This document shows positions 16,904-23,746 of a DNA stretch of 39,018 nt, piece after piece. Under the pieces are notes generated by a model, which saw only the letters and a program-made list of their open reading frames with translations, had not been told where the DNA came from and searched no databases. Numbering within the stretch: position 1 is the stretch's first letter; each line of letters opens with the position of its first letter. A program made the position numbers and the translations under genes. The stretch is from CAYQQJ01 sp964419935 (GTDB lineage: Bacteria; Pseudomonadota; Gammaproteobacteria; Pseudomonadales; Cellvibrionaceae): assembly GCA_964419935.1 (NCBI GenBank), contig CAYQQJ010000031.1, positions 1 to 39,018 on the forward strand, given 5' to 3'.

Positions 16904-17824
16904 TAGGGTCAAGTCTTGCCTTTTGCCCCTACAATTCGACTTATCCTGGAATAATGCAAGCTGAAGTAATCTCCTATTTCCTTCATACTGAATCCGCCAC
17001 TTGCGTAAGCACTCTGGATGGCTTCATCACGGCTTATTGATGATTGTACATACGCAGAAATCGGCTGCGGTGGCGGTCGGCGCTGCGAGGCCGGAACCTC
17101 TGATAGCTCTCGGTCGCCATCGATTTTCTCCATCATCTTTTCAACGAAAGCATCATCGCCCAGATACACTTGGTTTTTCAAAAGCCGCCACGGTGAAGAA
17201 CCGTTTTTGCCGTCACTGACAAATTGCCGATACGCCTCGATTGCTTTAACTTTCTTTCTGCCAAATGCTGCCAACAACCAATCTACCCGCAGCCAATCAG
17301 GGCATCCCTGTTCGCCAGCCGTTGCGCGATAGCTACTCCATGGCCAGTCCTCTGCGAATCGAACCATAGAGGCGCGAACCGGATTCAACACGATGTAGCG
17401 AGCCAATTCTAAAAGATAGCTGCTTTTGTCAACAAGTATGGCTTTGTAGCGTCCTTGGAACACATGACCTACACGAGAGTGCTGCCGATTGAAGTACTGC
17501 GTGTACACCCCGTTTAGTTGCCGCATTCCTTTGGAAAGATTGCCGTCGGGGGTCTCAATAAGCAAGTGGTAGTGATTCGACATCAGACAATAAGCGTGGC
17601 ATATCCAGTTATACCTCTTGCACACTTCTCCCAATATCGATAGAAACTGCTTCCGGTCCCTGTCATCTTCGTAAATATCTTCGCGGCGGTCACCCCGAGA
17701 GGTGATGTGGTACAGCGCACCGACAAACTCCAATCTCAGTGGTCGAGCCATGAGCCTACATCCCTATACAACAGAAGAGAGAAGCATTAAGCGACAAGAG
17801 AGCAAAAGACAAGACCTGACCCCA
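16904..17824. mobile_element. RAYT unit copy 1 bounded by imperfect inverted ends
   Basis: The transposase gene is bounded by TAGGGTCAAGTCTTGCCTTT at the left (from 16904) and by GCAAAAGACAAGACCTGACC at the right (to 17824), which are imperfect inverted repeats of each other. The unit is ~920 bp and recurs at 20459-21382. Confidence 0.65.
16909..17751 (-). CDS. REP-associated tyrosine transposase, copy 1
   Basis: A 280-aa Y1/HUH-type protein (TnpA_REP, Pfam Y1_Tnp family). The start MARPLRLEFVGALYHITSRG is typical. The metal-binding HUH motif is SNHYHLL, and a Tyr in MRQLNGVYTQYFNRQH is the likely nucleophile. YIVLNPVRASMV and WPWSSYRA are RAYT signatures. A C-terminal extension (from ~220) ends in a helix-turn-helix (FSMKEIGDYFSLHYSRISRI), which makes the protein longer than the minimal RAYT. 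RAYTs nick and join single-stranded REP hairpins and are thought to spread them. It is nearly identical to the copy at 20464-21306 (V10A and T280A are the differences I see). Confidence 0.92.
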   Translation of the reverse strand: MARPLRLEFVGALYHITSRGDRREDIYEDDRDRKQFLSILGEVCKRYNWICHAYCLMSNHYHLLIETPDGNLSKGMRQLNGVYTQYFNRQHSRVGHVFQGRYKAILVDKSSYLLELARYIVLNPVRASMVRFAEDWPWSSYRATAGEQGCPDWLRVDWLLAAFGRKKVKAIEAYRQFVSDGKNGSSPWRLLKNQVYLGDDAFVEKMMEKIDGDRELSEVPASQRRPPPQPISAYVQSSISRDEAIQSAYASGGFSMKEIGDYFSLHYSRISRIVGAKGKT

Positions 17825-17830
17825 GCTACT

Positions 17831-17880
17831 AGAACGGCCTTCCGCCACTTTTCGATGGATTTGGATAAATCTTTGGGTGC
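17831..17880. repeat. Repeat tail fragment
   Basis: AGAACGGCCTTCCGCCACTT followed by GGATAAATCTTTGGGTG. It corresponds to the end and tail of the REP-type copies at 16187 and 18844 and sits between RAYT copy 1 and the HigA relic. Confidence 0.55.
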
Positions 17881-17884
17881 CCCA

Positions 17885-18031
17885 TATCATCGGTCGGCTT
17901 TTGTAAACGAAAAGGTACCCTGTAGTGCAGACATGGCGCAACGCATTGCCCGCGCCACCGGCACCAGCATGCAAAGCTGGCTGAACATGCAGACTACGCT
18001 GGATGTGTGGGAAGCGGAACAAAATCCCCCG
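17885..18031 (+). pseudogene. HigA antitoxin relic (C-terminal half)
   Basis: In the plus-strand frame, RSAFVNEKVPCSADMAQRIA followed by RATGTSMQSWLNMQTTLDVW matches the second half of HigA antitoxins; compare VSPEMALRLSKALGRSPVSW in the intact gene at 18169-18462. The N-terminal HTH half and any toxin gene are absent. The relic lies between repeat sequences (17831-17880) and a solitary RAYT-end motif (18114-18137), so repeat activity probably destroyed the locus. Confidence 0.6.
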
Positions 18032-18113
18032 GAGATATCGCCAATATCGAGCCATTTGCCGCTTAAAAAGAACTTGAAAATGACAGATATGCTCTTAAGC
18101 AAAGCAACAAGCG

Positions 18114-18137
18114 GGCAAAAGACAAGGCCTGACCCCA
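18114..18137. repeat. Solitary RAYT-end motif
   Basis: GGCAAAAGACAAGGCCTGAC followed by CCCA, without an adjacent transposase gene. Related solitary copies are at 22068-22090 and 22238-22255. Confidence 0.6.
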
Positions 18138-18168
18138 ACAATACTGTGATCATCAGTCTACCGGCATA

Positions 18169-18462
18169 TTAAGCAGCATCCAGCTTCACCTTATGGACAT
18201 TGGTAAGTTTTACCTTCCTTTTCGCCAGCCACAGATCATAAGCATCCTGCATAGATAGCCAGCTTACCGGGCTACGACCCAGTGCCTTGGAAAGCCGCAA
18301 GGCCATCTCAGGGCTAACCCCACTCTGCTGCTTCAAAACCCGATTAAGGGTGGAAGGAGATACGTCTAGCTGCTCCGCCAAATACCGGCAACTTAGCCCA
18401 AACGGCTCCATATAAGTAATTTGGATAAATTCTCCAGGATGTGGAGGGTTATGCATACCCAT
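18169..18462 (-). CDS. higA: HigA antitoxin
   Basis: A 97-aa protein with the HigA start (MHNPPHPGEFI; the ATG at 18456 is an alternative), an HTH (SCRYLAEQLDVSPSTLNRVL), and the family's C-terminal SPEMALRLSKALGRSPVSWL followed by MQDAYDLW. Its start overlaps the HigB stop by one base (TAATG), giving the toxin-first higBA order normal for this family. It should repress the promoter upstream of higB and neutralise HigB. Confidence 0.93.
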   Translation of the reverse strand: MGMHNPPHPGEFIQITYMEPFGLSCRYLAEQLDVSPSTLNRVLKQQSGVSPEMALRLSKALGRSPVSWLSMQDAYDLWLAKRKVKLTNVHKVKLDAA

Positions 18463-18740
18463 TAGTGATAATCCTCATAGTTCACAATGTACACATTGCC
18501 ATCTAAAAATTCGAAAGTGACTCGCCAATTGCCACTAACTACAATTGACCAAGCACCTTTACGGTCGCCCTTGAGCTGGTGTAACCGATAACCGGGTATG
18601 TCCAAGTCCTCGATCGCCTGAGCAGTATCGAGAGCGGCCAGCTGCATACGGAGCTTATTAGCGTGGTCAGATTGGATGCCACGGGTACTCCCCGTTTCAT
18701 AGTACCTTTCCAGCCCCTTGTGTTTGAACGACTTGATCAT
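18462..18740 (-). CDS. higB: HigB toxin (RelE superfamily)
   Basis: A 92-aa protein beginning MIKSFKHKGLERYYETGSTR, the usual HigB start. A longer frame to 18914 would run through the heptamer repeat and a REP element, and an ATG at 18749 lies inside the -10 box, so both are rejected. Later motifs are HANKLRMQLAALDTA, LHQLKGDRKGAWSI and VSGNWRVTFEF; HigB toxins cleave ribosome-bound mRNA. The predicted transcription start is at or next to the ATG, so the mRNA may be leaderless. Confidence 0.92.
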   Translation of the reverse strand: MIKSFKHKGLERYYETGSTRGIQSDHANKLRMQLAALDTAQAIEDLDIPGYRLHQLKGDRKGAWSIVVSGNWRVTFEFLDGNVYIVNYEDYH

Positions 18741-18747
18741 ACCTGCC

Positions 18748-18775
18748 ATTGTAGCGCGTTGCGCAACAGTGTCAA
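18748..18775 (-). promoter_or_regulatory. higBA promoter with palindromic operator
   Basis: On the minus strand, TTGACA (18770-18775), a 16-base spacer and TACAAT (18748-18753), with the palindrome GTTGCGCAAC (18758-18767) in the spacer. This is a near-consensus promoter that HigA could block directly. Confidence 0.75.
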
Positions 18776-18783
18776 CTCCGACT

Positions 18784-18832
18784 GTGATTGGTGATTGGTG
18801 ATTGGTGATTGGTGATTGGTGATTGGTGATTG
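18784..18832. repeat. Perfect heptamer tandem repeat, 7 x GTGATTG
   Basis: Seven uninterrupted GTGATTG copies (49 bp), nine bases upstream of the higBA -35 box and next to a REP element. Period-7 repeats with a related unit occur at 14353-14373. Confidence 0.9.
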
Positions 18833-18843
18833 GGCATGATGAC

Positions 18844-18958
18844 CCGTAGGGCAAAAAAGCGTCAAACGCGACGCGCATGGAAGCGCTAATGCCGTGAAGG
18901 GCATGGATGCTCAAGAACGGCCTTCCGCCACCTTTTGATGGGTATCGGATAAATCTTT
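18844..18958. repeat. REP copy lacking the internal hairpins
   Basis: It starts CGTAGGGCAAAAAAGCGTC and ends CGGCCTTCCGCC, followed by the GGATAAATCTTT tail. Compared with 2768-2903 and 32336-32470 it lacks the segment holding GACATCCTGTC and GTACATCCTGTAC, as if that part had been deleted. The tail abuts the manC stop. Confidence 0.7.
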
Positions 18959-20378
18959 ATTTATCAACCCGACCATACCGATCTTCAAACCGAACGATGT
19001 CATCCTCTCCAAGATACGAGCCTGATTGAACCTCAATTAGCTCCAATGCTACCTTTCCGGGGTTCTCCAGAGCGTGAACTTTACCCACAGGAATGTAAGT
19101 GGACTCATTCTCAGTTACCAGAAAGGTGTTATCCCCAATAGTTACCTTGGCCGTACCAGACACCACTATCCAATGCTCTGCACGATGGTGATGCATTTGC
19201 ACACTTAGTTTGGCACCGGGCTTAACGGTTATACATTTAACCTGATAGCGTTCTCCGTTGCCGATAGAGTCGTAATGCCCCCACGGGCGATACACATGAC
19301 GATGGTGCTTAAATTCTGAGCGACCCGAATCCTTCAACCGCTGAACGATCTTTTTAACCTCATGAACCTTATCTTTAGCCGCGACCAGTACAGCATCTTT
19401 GGTTTCGATGATGACGGTATCTTTTAAACCAACCGTGGCCACCAGCTTGTGGGTGGCATGCACCAGGCAATCTTTTGTGTCTTCCATAAGCACGTCGCCG
19501 CGGAACGCGTTACCATGAGTATCCTTTTCATCCACCTCCCAAAGCGCGGACCAACTGCCAACGTCACTCCAACCAGCATCCAACGGCACCACTACGGCAT
19601 CATCAGTGTTTTCCATGACCGCATAGTCAACAGACTCATCCGGGCAAGCTGAGAATGCCTCTCTATCCACCCGTATAAAATCCAGGTCTTCTTTAGCGCC
19701 TTTCAGGGCGGCTTCGCAGGCTTCAAGGATATCTGGCCGATGCTTCCCCAACTCCTCAAGGTAATGGCTGGCGCGAAACATGAACATGCCGCTGTTCCAA
19801 TAGTACTCGCCACTATCCAGATATACTTGCGCAGTGGCTTCATCAGGTTTTTCCTTGAAACCGTCCACTTGGAAGGCGGTCTCATCCACCGCCTTCCCAC
19901 GCTTGATGTAGCCATAGCCCGTCTCGGGCTTATGGGCAATAATGCCGAAGGTAACTAGCCTCCCCTGCTCCGCCTGTGCAGCGGCCTTAATCACCGCCTC
20001 CCGGAAGGCCGCGGCGTTCTCTATGACATGATCCGCCGCCAAAACCAGTAGTACTGGATCGTCGCAGCCCGAGGCGCGCGCTTTTAGCGCAGCCACCGCA
20101 ATTGCAGGCGCGGTGTTGCGCCCCACAGGTTCAAGTATGATGGCCCTTGGCCTAACACCCTGCTCCCTTAACTGCTCCGCCACAATGAAGCGATGCTCCT
20201 CATTGCAAACTAAACTTAGCTCAGCCACCTCCAGGCCAGACAAGCGCTGAACTGTTTCCTGCAGCATGGAGAGCTCACCGCGAAGGGTGAGAAACTGCTT
20301 CGGGAACAGCGCCCGGGATAATGGCCAAAGGCGAGTGCCGGAGCCGCCGGCCATGATGATAGGGAGTATTGCGTCCAT
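18957..20378 (-). CDS. manC: Mannose-1-phosphate guanylyltransferase / mannose-6-phosphate isomerase
   Basis: A 473-aa protein from the ATG at 20378, chosen for CAGG ~6 bases upstream and because MDAILPIIMAGGSGTRLW is the family start. The N-terminal nucleotidyltransferase domain (~1-285) has GGSGTRLWPLSR, FPKQF, AADHVI and FKEKPDEATA. The C-terminal cupin isomerase domain (~330-470) has the metal ligands in VQMHHHRAEHW. The bifunctional enzyme makes GDP-mannose from mannose-1-phosphate and can convert fructose-6-phosphate to mannose-6-phosphate. It probably feeds the polysaccharide locus at 22-37 kb, from which RAYT copy 2, ParD and a repeat-rich gap separate it. Confidence 0.95.
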   Translation of the reverse strand: MDAILPIIMAGGSGTRLWPLSRALFPKQFLTLRGELSMLQETVQRLSGLEVAELSLVCNEEHRFIVAEQLREQGVRPRAIILEPVGRNTAPAIAVAALKARASGCDDPVLLVLAADHVIENAAAFREAVIKAAAQAEQGRLVTFGIIAHKPETGYGYIKRGKAVDETAFQVDGFKEKPDEATAQVYLDSGEYYWNSGMFMFRASHYLEELGKHRPDILEACEAALKGAKEDLDFIRVDREAFSACPDESVDYAVMENTDDAVVVPLDAGWSDVGSWSALWEVDEKDTHGNAFRGDVLMEDTKDCLVHATHKLVATVGLKDTVIIETKDAVLVAAKDKVHEVKKIVQRLKDSGRSEFKHHRHVYRPWGHYDSIGNGERYQVKCITVKPGAKLSVQMHHHRAEHWIVVSGTAKVTIGDNTFLVTENESTYIPVGKVHALENPGKVALELIEVQSGSYLGEDDIVRFEDRYGRVDK

Positions 20379-20458
20379 GTTTTGCCTGTTCATATAAAGT
20401 TTGACCGGGTGCGCAACCCACCACATGGCGGCTGCCTGAGTCAGGGGCACAAGTGAGT

Positions 20459-21382
20459 CAGGGTCAAGCCTTGCCTTTTGCCCCTACAATTCGACTTATC
20501 CTGGAATAATGCAAGCTGAAGTAATCTCCTATTTCCTTCATACTGAATCCGCCACTTGCGTAAGCACTCTGGATGGCTTCATCACGGCTTATTGATGATT
20601 GTACATACGCAGAAATCGGCTGCGGTGGCGGTCGGCGCTGCGAGGCCGGAACCTCTGATAGCTCTCGGTCGCCATCGATTTTCTCCATCATCTTTTCAAC
20701 GAAAGCATCATCGCCCAGATACACTTGGTTTTTCAAAAGCCGCCACGGTGAAGAACCGTTTTTGCCGTCACTGACAAATTGCCGATACGCCTCGATTGCT
20801 TTAACTTTCTTTCTGCCAAATGCTGCCAACAACCAATCTACCCGCAGCCAATCAGGGCATCCCTGTTCGCCAGCCGTTGCGCGATAGCTACTCCATGGCC
20901 AGTCCTCTGCGAATCGAACCATAGAGGCGCGAACCGGATTCAACACGATGTAGCGAGCCAATTCTAAAAGATAGCTGCTTTTGTCAACAAGTATGGCTTT
21001 GTAGCGTCCTTGGAACACATGACCTACACGAGAGTGCTGCCGATTGAAGTACTGCGTGTACACCCCGTTTAGTTGCCGCATTCCTTTGGAAAGATTGCCG
21101 TCGGGGGTCTCAATAAGCAAGTGGTAGTGATTCGACATCAGACAATAAGCGTGGCATATCCAGTTATACCTCTTGCACACTTCTCCCAATATCGATAGAA
21201 ACTGCTTCCGGTCCCTGTCATCTTCGTAAATATCTTCGCGGCGGTCACCCCGAGACGTGATGTGGTACAGCGCACCGGCAAACTCCAATCTCAGTGGTCG
21301 AGCCATGAGCTTGCATCCCTATAAAACAGAACAGAGAAGCATCTTAAGCAACAAAAAGGCAAAAGACAAGACCTGACCCTAG
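20459..21382. mobile_element. RAYT unit copy 2 bounded by imperfect inverted ends
   Basis: CAGGGTCAAGCCTTGCCTTT at the left and GGCAAAAGACAAGACCTGAC at the right are the same boundaries as copy 1. The gene interior matches copy 1 almost base for base, while the ~75 bp upstream of the start codon carry several differences. Confidence 0.65.
20464..21306 (-). CDS. REP-associated tyrosine transposase, copy 2
   Basis: A 280-aa twin of the protein at 16909-17751, with the same HUH motif (SNHYHLL), candidate catalytic Tyr region and C-terminal HTH. The differences I see are Ala instead of Val at residue 10 and Ala instead of Thr at the last residue. Both copies look intact. It lies between manC and the orphan parD, facing the same way as both. 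The near-identity indicates recent duplication or gene conversion. Confidence 0.92.
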   Translation of the reverse strand: MARPLRLEFAGALYHITSRGDRREDIYEDDRDRKQFLSILGEVCKRYNWICHAYCLMSNHYHLLIETPDGNLSKGMRQLNGVYTQYFNRQHSRVGHVFQGRYKAILVDKSSYLLELARYIVLNPVRASMVRFAEDWPWSSYRATAGEQGCPDWLRVDWLLAAFGRKKVKAIEAYRQFVSDGKNGSSPWRLLKNQVYLGDDAFVEKMMEKIDGDRELSEVPASQRRPPPQPISAYVQSSISRDEAIQSAYASGGFSMKEIGDYFSLHYSRISRIVGAKGKA

Positions 21383-21440
21383 CCATTCCAAACTGTAGGT
21401 GTAAATGTTGGCTAAGTCACTGTCCGCCTTGGGGCGGAGT

Positions 21441-21701
21441 TTAAATACCATTTTCATGTGGCGGGCTTTTCATCCTTATTAGAAACTCCTCTACGTCCCA
21501 GTTAGCCAAGGCGCCGCTGTGCTCACCCTCGTCAATTAGGCTTTTGAGTTGTTGCAACTTGGACTGGGCATTGCGCTCCTGGAGCAAGCGTAGCCCCTCG
21601 CGAATCACCTCGCTTTGGTTGTTGTAAGCACCCGTTCTTACCAGTGATTCCACGAAATCACCAATTTCCTTACTGGGCTGAAATGTAATAGTACGTGCCA
21701 T
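21441..21701 (-). CDS. parD: ParD-type antitoxin, orphan
   Basis: An 86-aa protein: ARTITFQPSKEIGDFVESLV, then RTGAYNNQSEVIREGLRLLQ, is the ParD ribbon-helix-helix, followed by a C-terminal toxin-binding tail (SGALANWDVEEFLIRMK). In complete systems parE follows directly, but here only 58 bp separate the stop from the RAYT unit boundary and no parE is present. It is either a remnant or an antitoxin acting on a toxin elsewhere. Confidence 0.88.
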   Translation of the reverse strand: MARTITFQPSKEIGDFVESLVRTGAYNNQSEVIREGLRLLQERNAQSKLQQLKSLIDEGEHSGALANWDVEEFLIRMKSPPHENGI

Positions 21702-22290
21702 GAACAGTCACCTTAGTTGTAAGAACAATACTTACATCGGATTCTAGGCCACACGCCAATGCCTGGCAATAAAAAATGGGCAGCCGCAGCCGCCCCTTGC
21801 CTGCCGGCAGGCCTACCCGCGGTTCATTAGATGGTAGTAAACTCACATCGCCCCTATCATTTGTTTATCAACAGACTCGCCCCCATCCTTACTCAACACA
21901 TAACATTATCAATAGACTTGCCCCCTATCCTTCATACAAAGGATCCCCGTGTTCGCGAGGATGACGAAATAAGCAGCCCTACCGCGACCACGGCTTGGTC
22001 TACTGAACAGAAAACGAATCAAGTAACATTATCAATAGACTTGCCCCCTATTCTTTTCGCAAAGAGAGCAAAAAACAAGACCTGACCCCAGCTGTTCTCT
22101 GCCCAACGCGCAAACCGTTGAGGATATCGAAACATTGTTGCCGTGGCACGCTAGCCTAAAAGCAGGCCCGGGGTAAACGGGTGGTTGGTTTGGCGCTTAC
22201 TAACTAACTTCCCCTGCGCCTGAGCTTCGCTCGGCGCACCAAGACCTGACCCCATCTATGGTCCTTCCCTAAAGGCACTTATTTAGCGAG
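21702..22290. repeat. Repeat-rich intergenic region
   Basis: No convincing gene. It holds three related copies of a ~27-bp unit, TTATCAATAGACTTGCCCCC followed by TATCCTT (21865-21890 diverged, 21906-21932, 22029-22055), and two solitary RAYT-end motifs ending in AAGACCTGACCCCA (22068-22090) and AAGACCTGACCCCAT (22238-22255). It marks the boundary between the TA/RAYT island and the polysaccharide locus. Confidence 0.65.
21718..21736 (-). promoter_or_regulatory. ParD operator candidate
   Basis: TGTAAG and CTTACA arms seven bases apart (TGTAAGAACAATACTTACA), 16 bp upstream of the parD start. This resembles autoregulatory sites of ParD proteins. Confidence 0.55.
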
Positions 22291-22458
22291 CTACACGCAG
22301 CCACAACTCAACAAGATCGCAGCGCAGCTTAACAGCAGGCCAAGAAAAACGTTGGGCTTCCAAACACCAGCGGCTAAACTAGACAGCGTGTTGCCCTGAC
22401 CGGTTGAATCCGTCTCGGTTAAAAATGGGGGGATTACCATCACAATCAAGAGAAGCAC
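22291..22458 (-). CDS. Possible small two-segment membrane protein
   Basis: A 55-codon frame starting at a GTG 12 bases after the stop of the GT4 glycosyltransferase and in the same frame. It encodes a hydrophobic N-terminal segment (VLLLIVMVIPPFL), a polar middle (TETDSTGQGNTLSSLAAG) and a second hydrophobic segment (VFLGLLLSCAAILLSCGCV). This suggests a two-span membrane peptide or a lipoprotein-like C-terminus. There is no good ribosome-binding site, so expression would depend on coupling or readthrough. No family recognised; it may be spurious. Confidence 0.35.
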   Translation of the reverse strand: MLLLIVMVIPPFLTETDSTGQGNTLSSLAAGVWKPNVFLGLLLSCAAILLSCGCV

Positions 22459-22470
22459 ACAACTTAAAAG

Positions 22471-23580
22471 CTACTTGTTCTTGTAAATAGTTGCGATTGA
22501 TTCCACTCTATCCACGATATCAAACTCATTTACAGCTTTCGTCCTGGCGGCCACGCCATGCTTTTGTATGTGGCCAGGATTATGATAATACTCATCTAAG
22601 ATTTCCGCCAAAGCCCCAGCATCCCCCACATTGAACAACCTTCCATCAATATGATCTTCAACCAAATCATTATTACCCGGAATGTTGGTAGCAACTACCG
22701 GCAGACCGGAACTTTGCGCCTCAAGTATCGCCAAAGGCATACCCTCCCATCTCGACGGTAGAACAAAAATATCATAGCTTCGAAGAAGCGTCGCGACATC
22801 ATTTCTCCATGAAAGAAGAGATATCCTGCTTGAAAAACCACTATCTTCTATTCGCCTGGAAAGCTCATCGAACTCGCGTCCTCCGCCGATGAAGTCGAAC
22901 CGGATATTTCTATTTTTTTGTAAGAGTAAAAGGGCTGCGTTGAGAAAAGTATATGGGTCCTTTTGTTCATCCAGCCGCCCAACCATTACAACCCTTAAAT
23001 CTCTATGACTGGGGTTAAACTGGTTCGAGCTAGAATCTGGGGTAAAAATATTAGTATCAATTCCATTCGGTAATAGTGTGATCCGATTCGGAGAAAATCC
23101 CAATTTGTTAACGGCTATATCATAATCGCTATCATTGAGCACTATGAGCCTATCAGTAAACCATTTTGCGATCCATTCCATCAGGTAGAAAATGGCCTTT
23201 TGGAGATAGCTCTTGGCAAAAGGAAAAGAAAATCCATGAACCGTATGGACAACTAAAGGGCAACCCGCACCCTTCGCTGCCATCCTACCCAAAATACCTG
23301 TCTTTGAGGAGTGAGTATGAACCACATCAAACTTCTGAGATCTGAACAATAAGAACAATGTTCGCAGCGCTTTCAAGTCATTTATCGGATCTAGATCCCG
23401 TCTTAAGTGGTCGACCAAATGATATTCCACATCAAGGTTTCGAAGCTCATCTGTAAACTCTCCTTCAGATCTACATACAGCACTATACGAAATTTTGTTG
23501 CGCAACAACCTTATCTCTTCCAAAGAAACACGCTGCACACCACTCAATAATGGAAACAGTTGCACATGTACCACTTTCAT
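22471..23580 (-). CDS. GT4-family glycosyltransferase
   Basis: A 369-aa GT-B fold enzyme. The N-terminal domain opens MKVVHVQLFPLLSGVQRVSL and has DVVHTHSSKTGILGR. The C-terminal donor-binding domain has LLPNGIDTNIF, VMVGRLDEQKDPYTFL, RWEGMPLAILEAQSSGLPVV and the conserved Glu region. It probably adds one sugar from a nucleotide donor to the lipid-linked repeat unit on the cytoplasmic side of the inner membrane. Donor and linkage cannot be read. It is the last large gene of the polysaccharide operon. Confidence 0.92.
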   Translation of the reverse strand: MKVVHVQLFPLLSGVQRVSLEEIRLLRNKISYSAVCRSEGEFTDELRNLDVEYHLVDHLRRDLDPINDLKALRTLFLLFRSQKFDVVHTHSSKTGILGRMAAKGAGCPLVVHTVHGFSFPFAKSYLQKAIFYLMEWIAKWFTDRLIVLNDSDYDIAVNKLGFSPNRITLLPNGIDTNIFTPDSSSNQFNPSHRDLRVVMVGRLDEQKDPYTFLNAALLLLQKNRNIRFDFIGGGREFDELSRRIEDSGFSSRISLLSWRNDVATLLRSYDIFVLPSRWEGMPLAILEAQSSGLPVVATNIPGNNDLVEDHIDGRLFNVGDAGALAEILDEYYHNPGHIQKHGVAARTKAVNEFDIVDRVESIATIYKNK

Positions 23581-23746
23581 TAACTAGCGTCCTCGATCAG
23601 CCAAAAATAATGCTTCATCACGCTCACAATAGCCTATAAAGCTCTGCATTGACGCAGATACTAAAAGATGGAATTACACCTTGCAACAGTATCCCACCAT
23701 TGCTTTTCACTTCAATTTAATCTCGCAACTAGCGAAGACTGCGGCG

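Noticed and set aside
17702..18172. 156-codon plus-strand frame read as a whole gene
   Set aside because: It fuses antisense RAYT sequence, repeat sequence and the HigA relic; only the relic portion has family similarity.
18784..18832. CRISPR array
   Set aside because: The units are seven-base, perfectly contiguous and without spacers; no cas genes are nearby.
18741..18914. N-terminal extension of higB containing an ITNHQSP repeat
   Set aside because: It is translated from the heptamer array and a REP element; the higBA promoter lies inside it and HigB proteins start at MIKSF.
9007..21701. Chromosomal integron cassette array, suggested by the many TA pairs
   Set aside because: I see no integrase and no attC-like sites between genes, and the genes lie on both strands.
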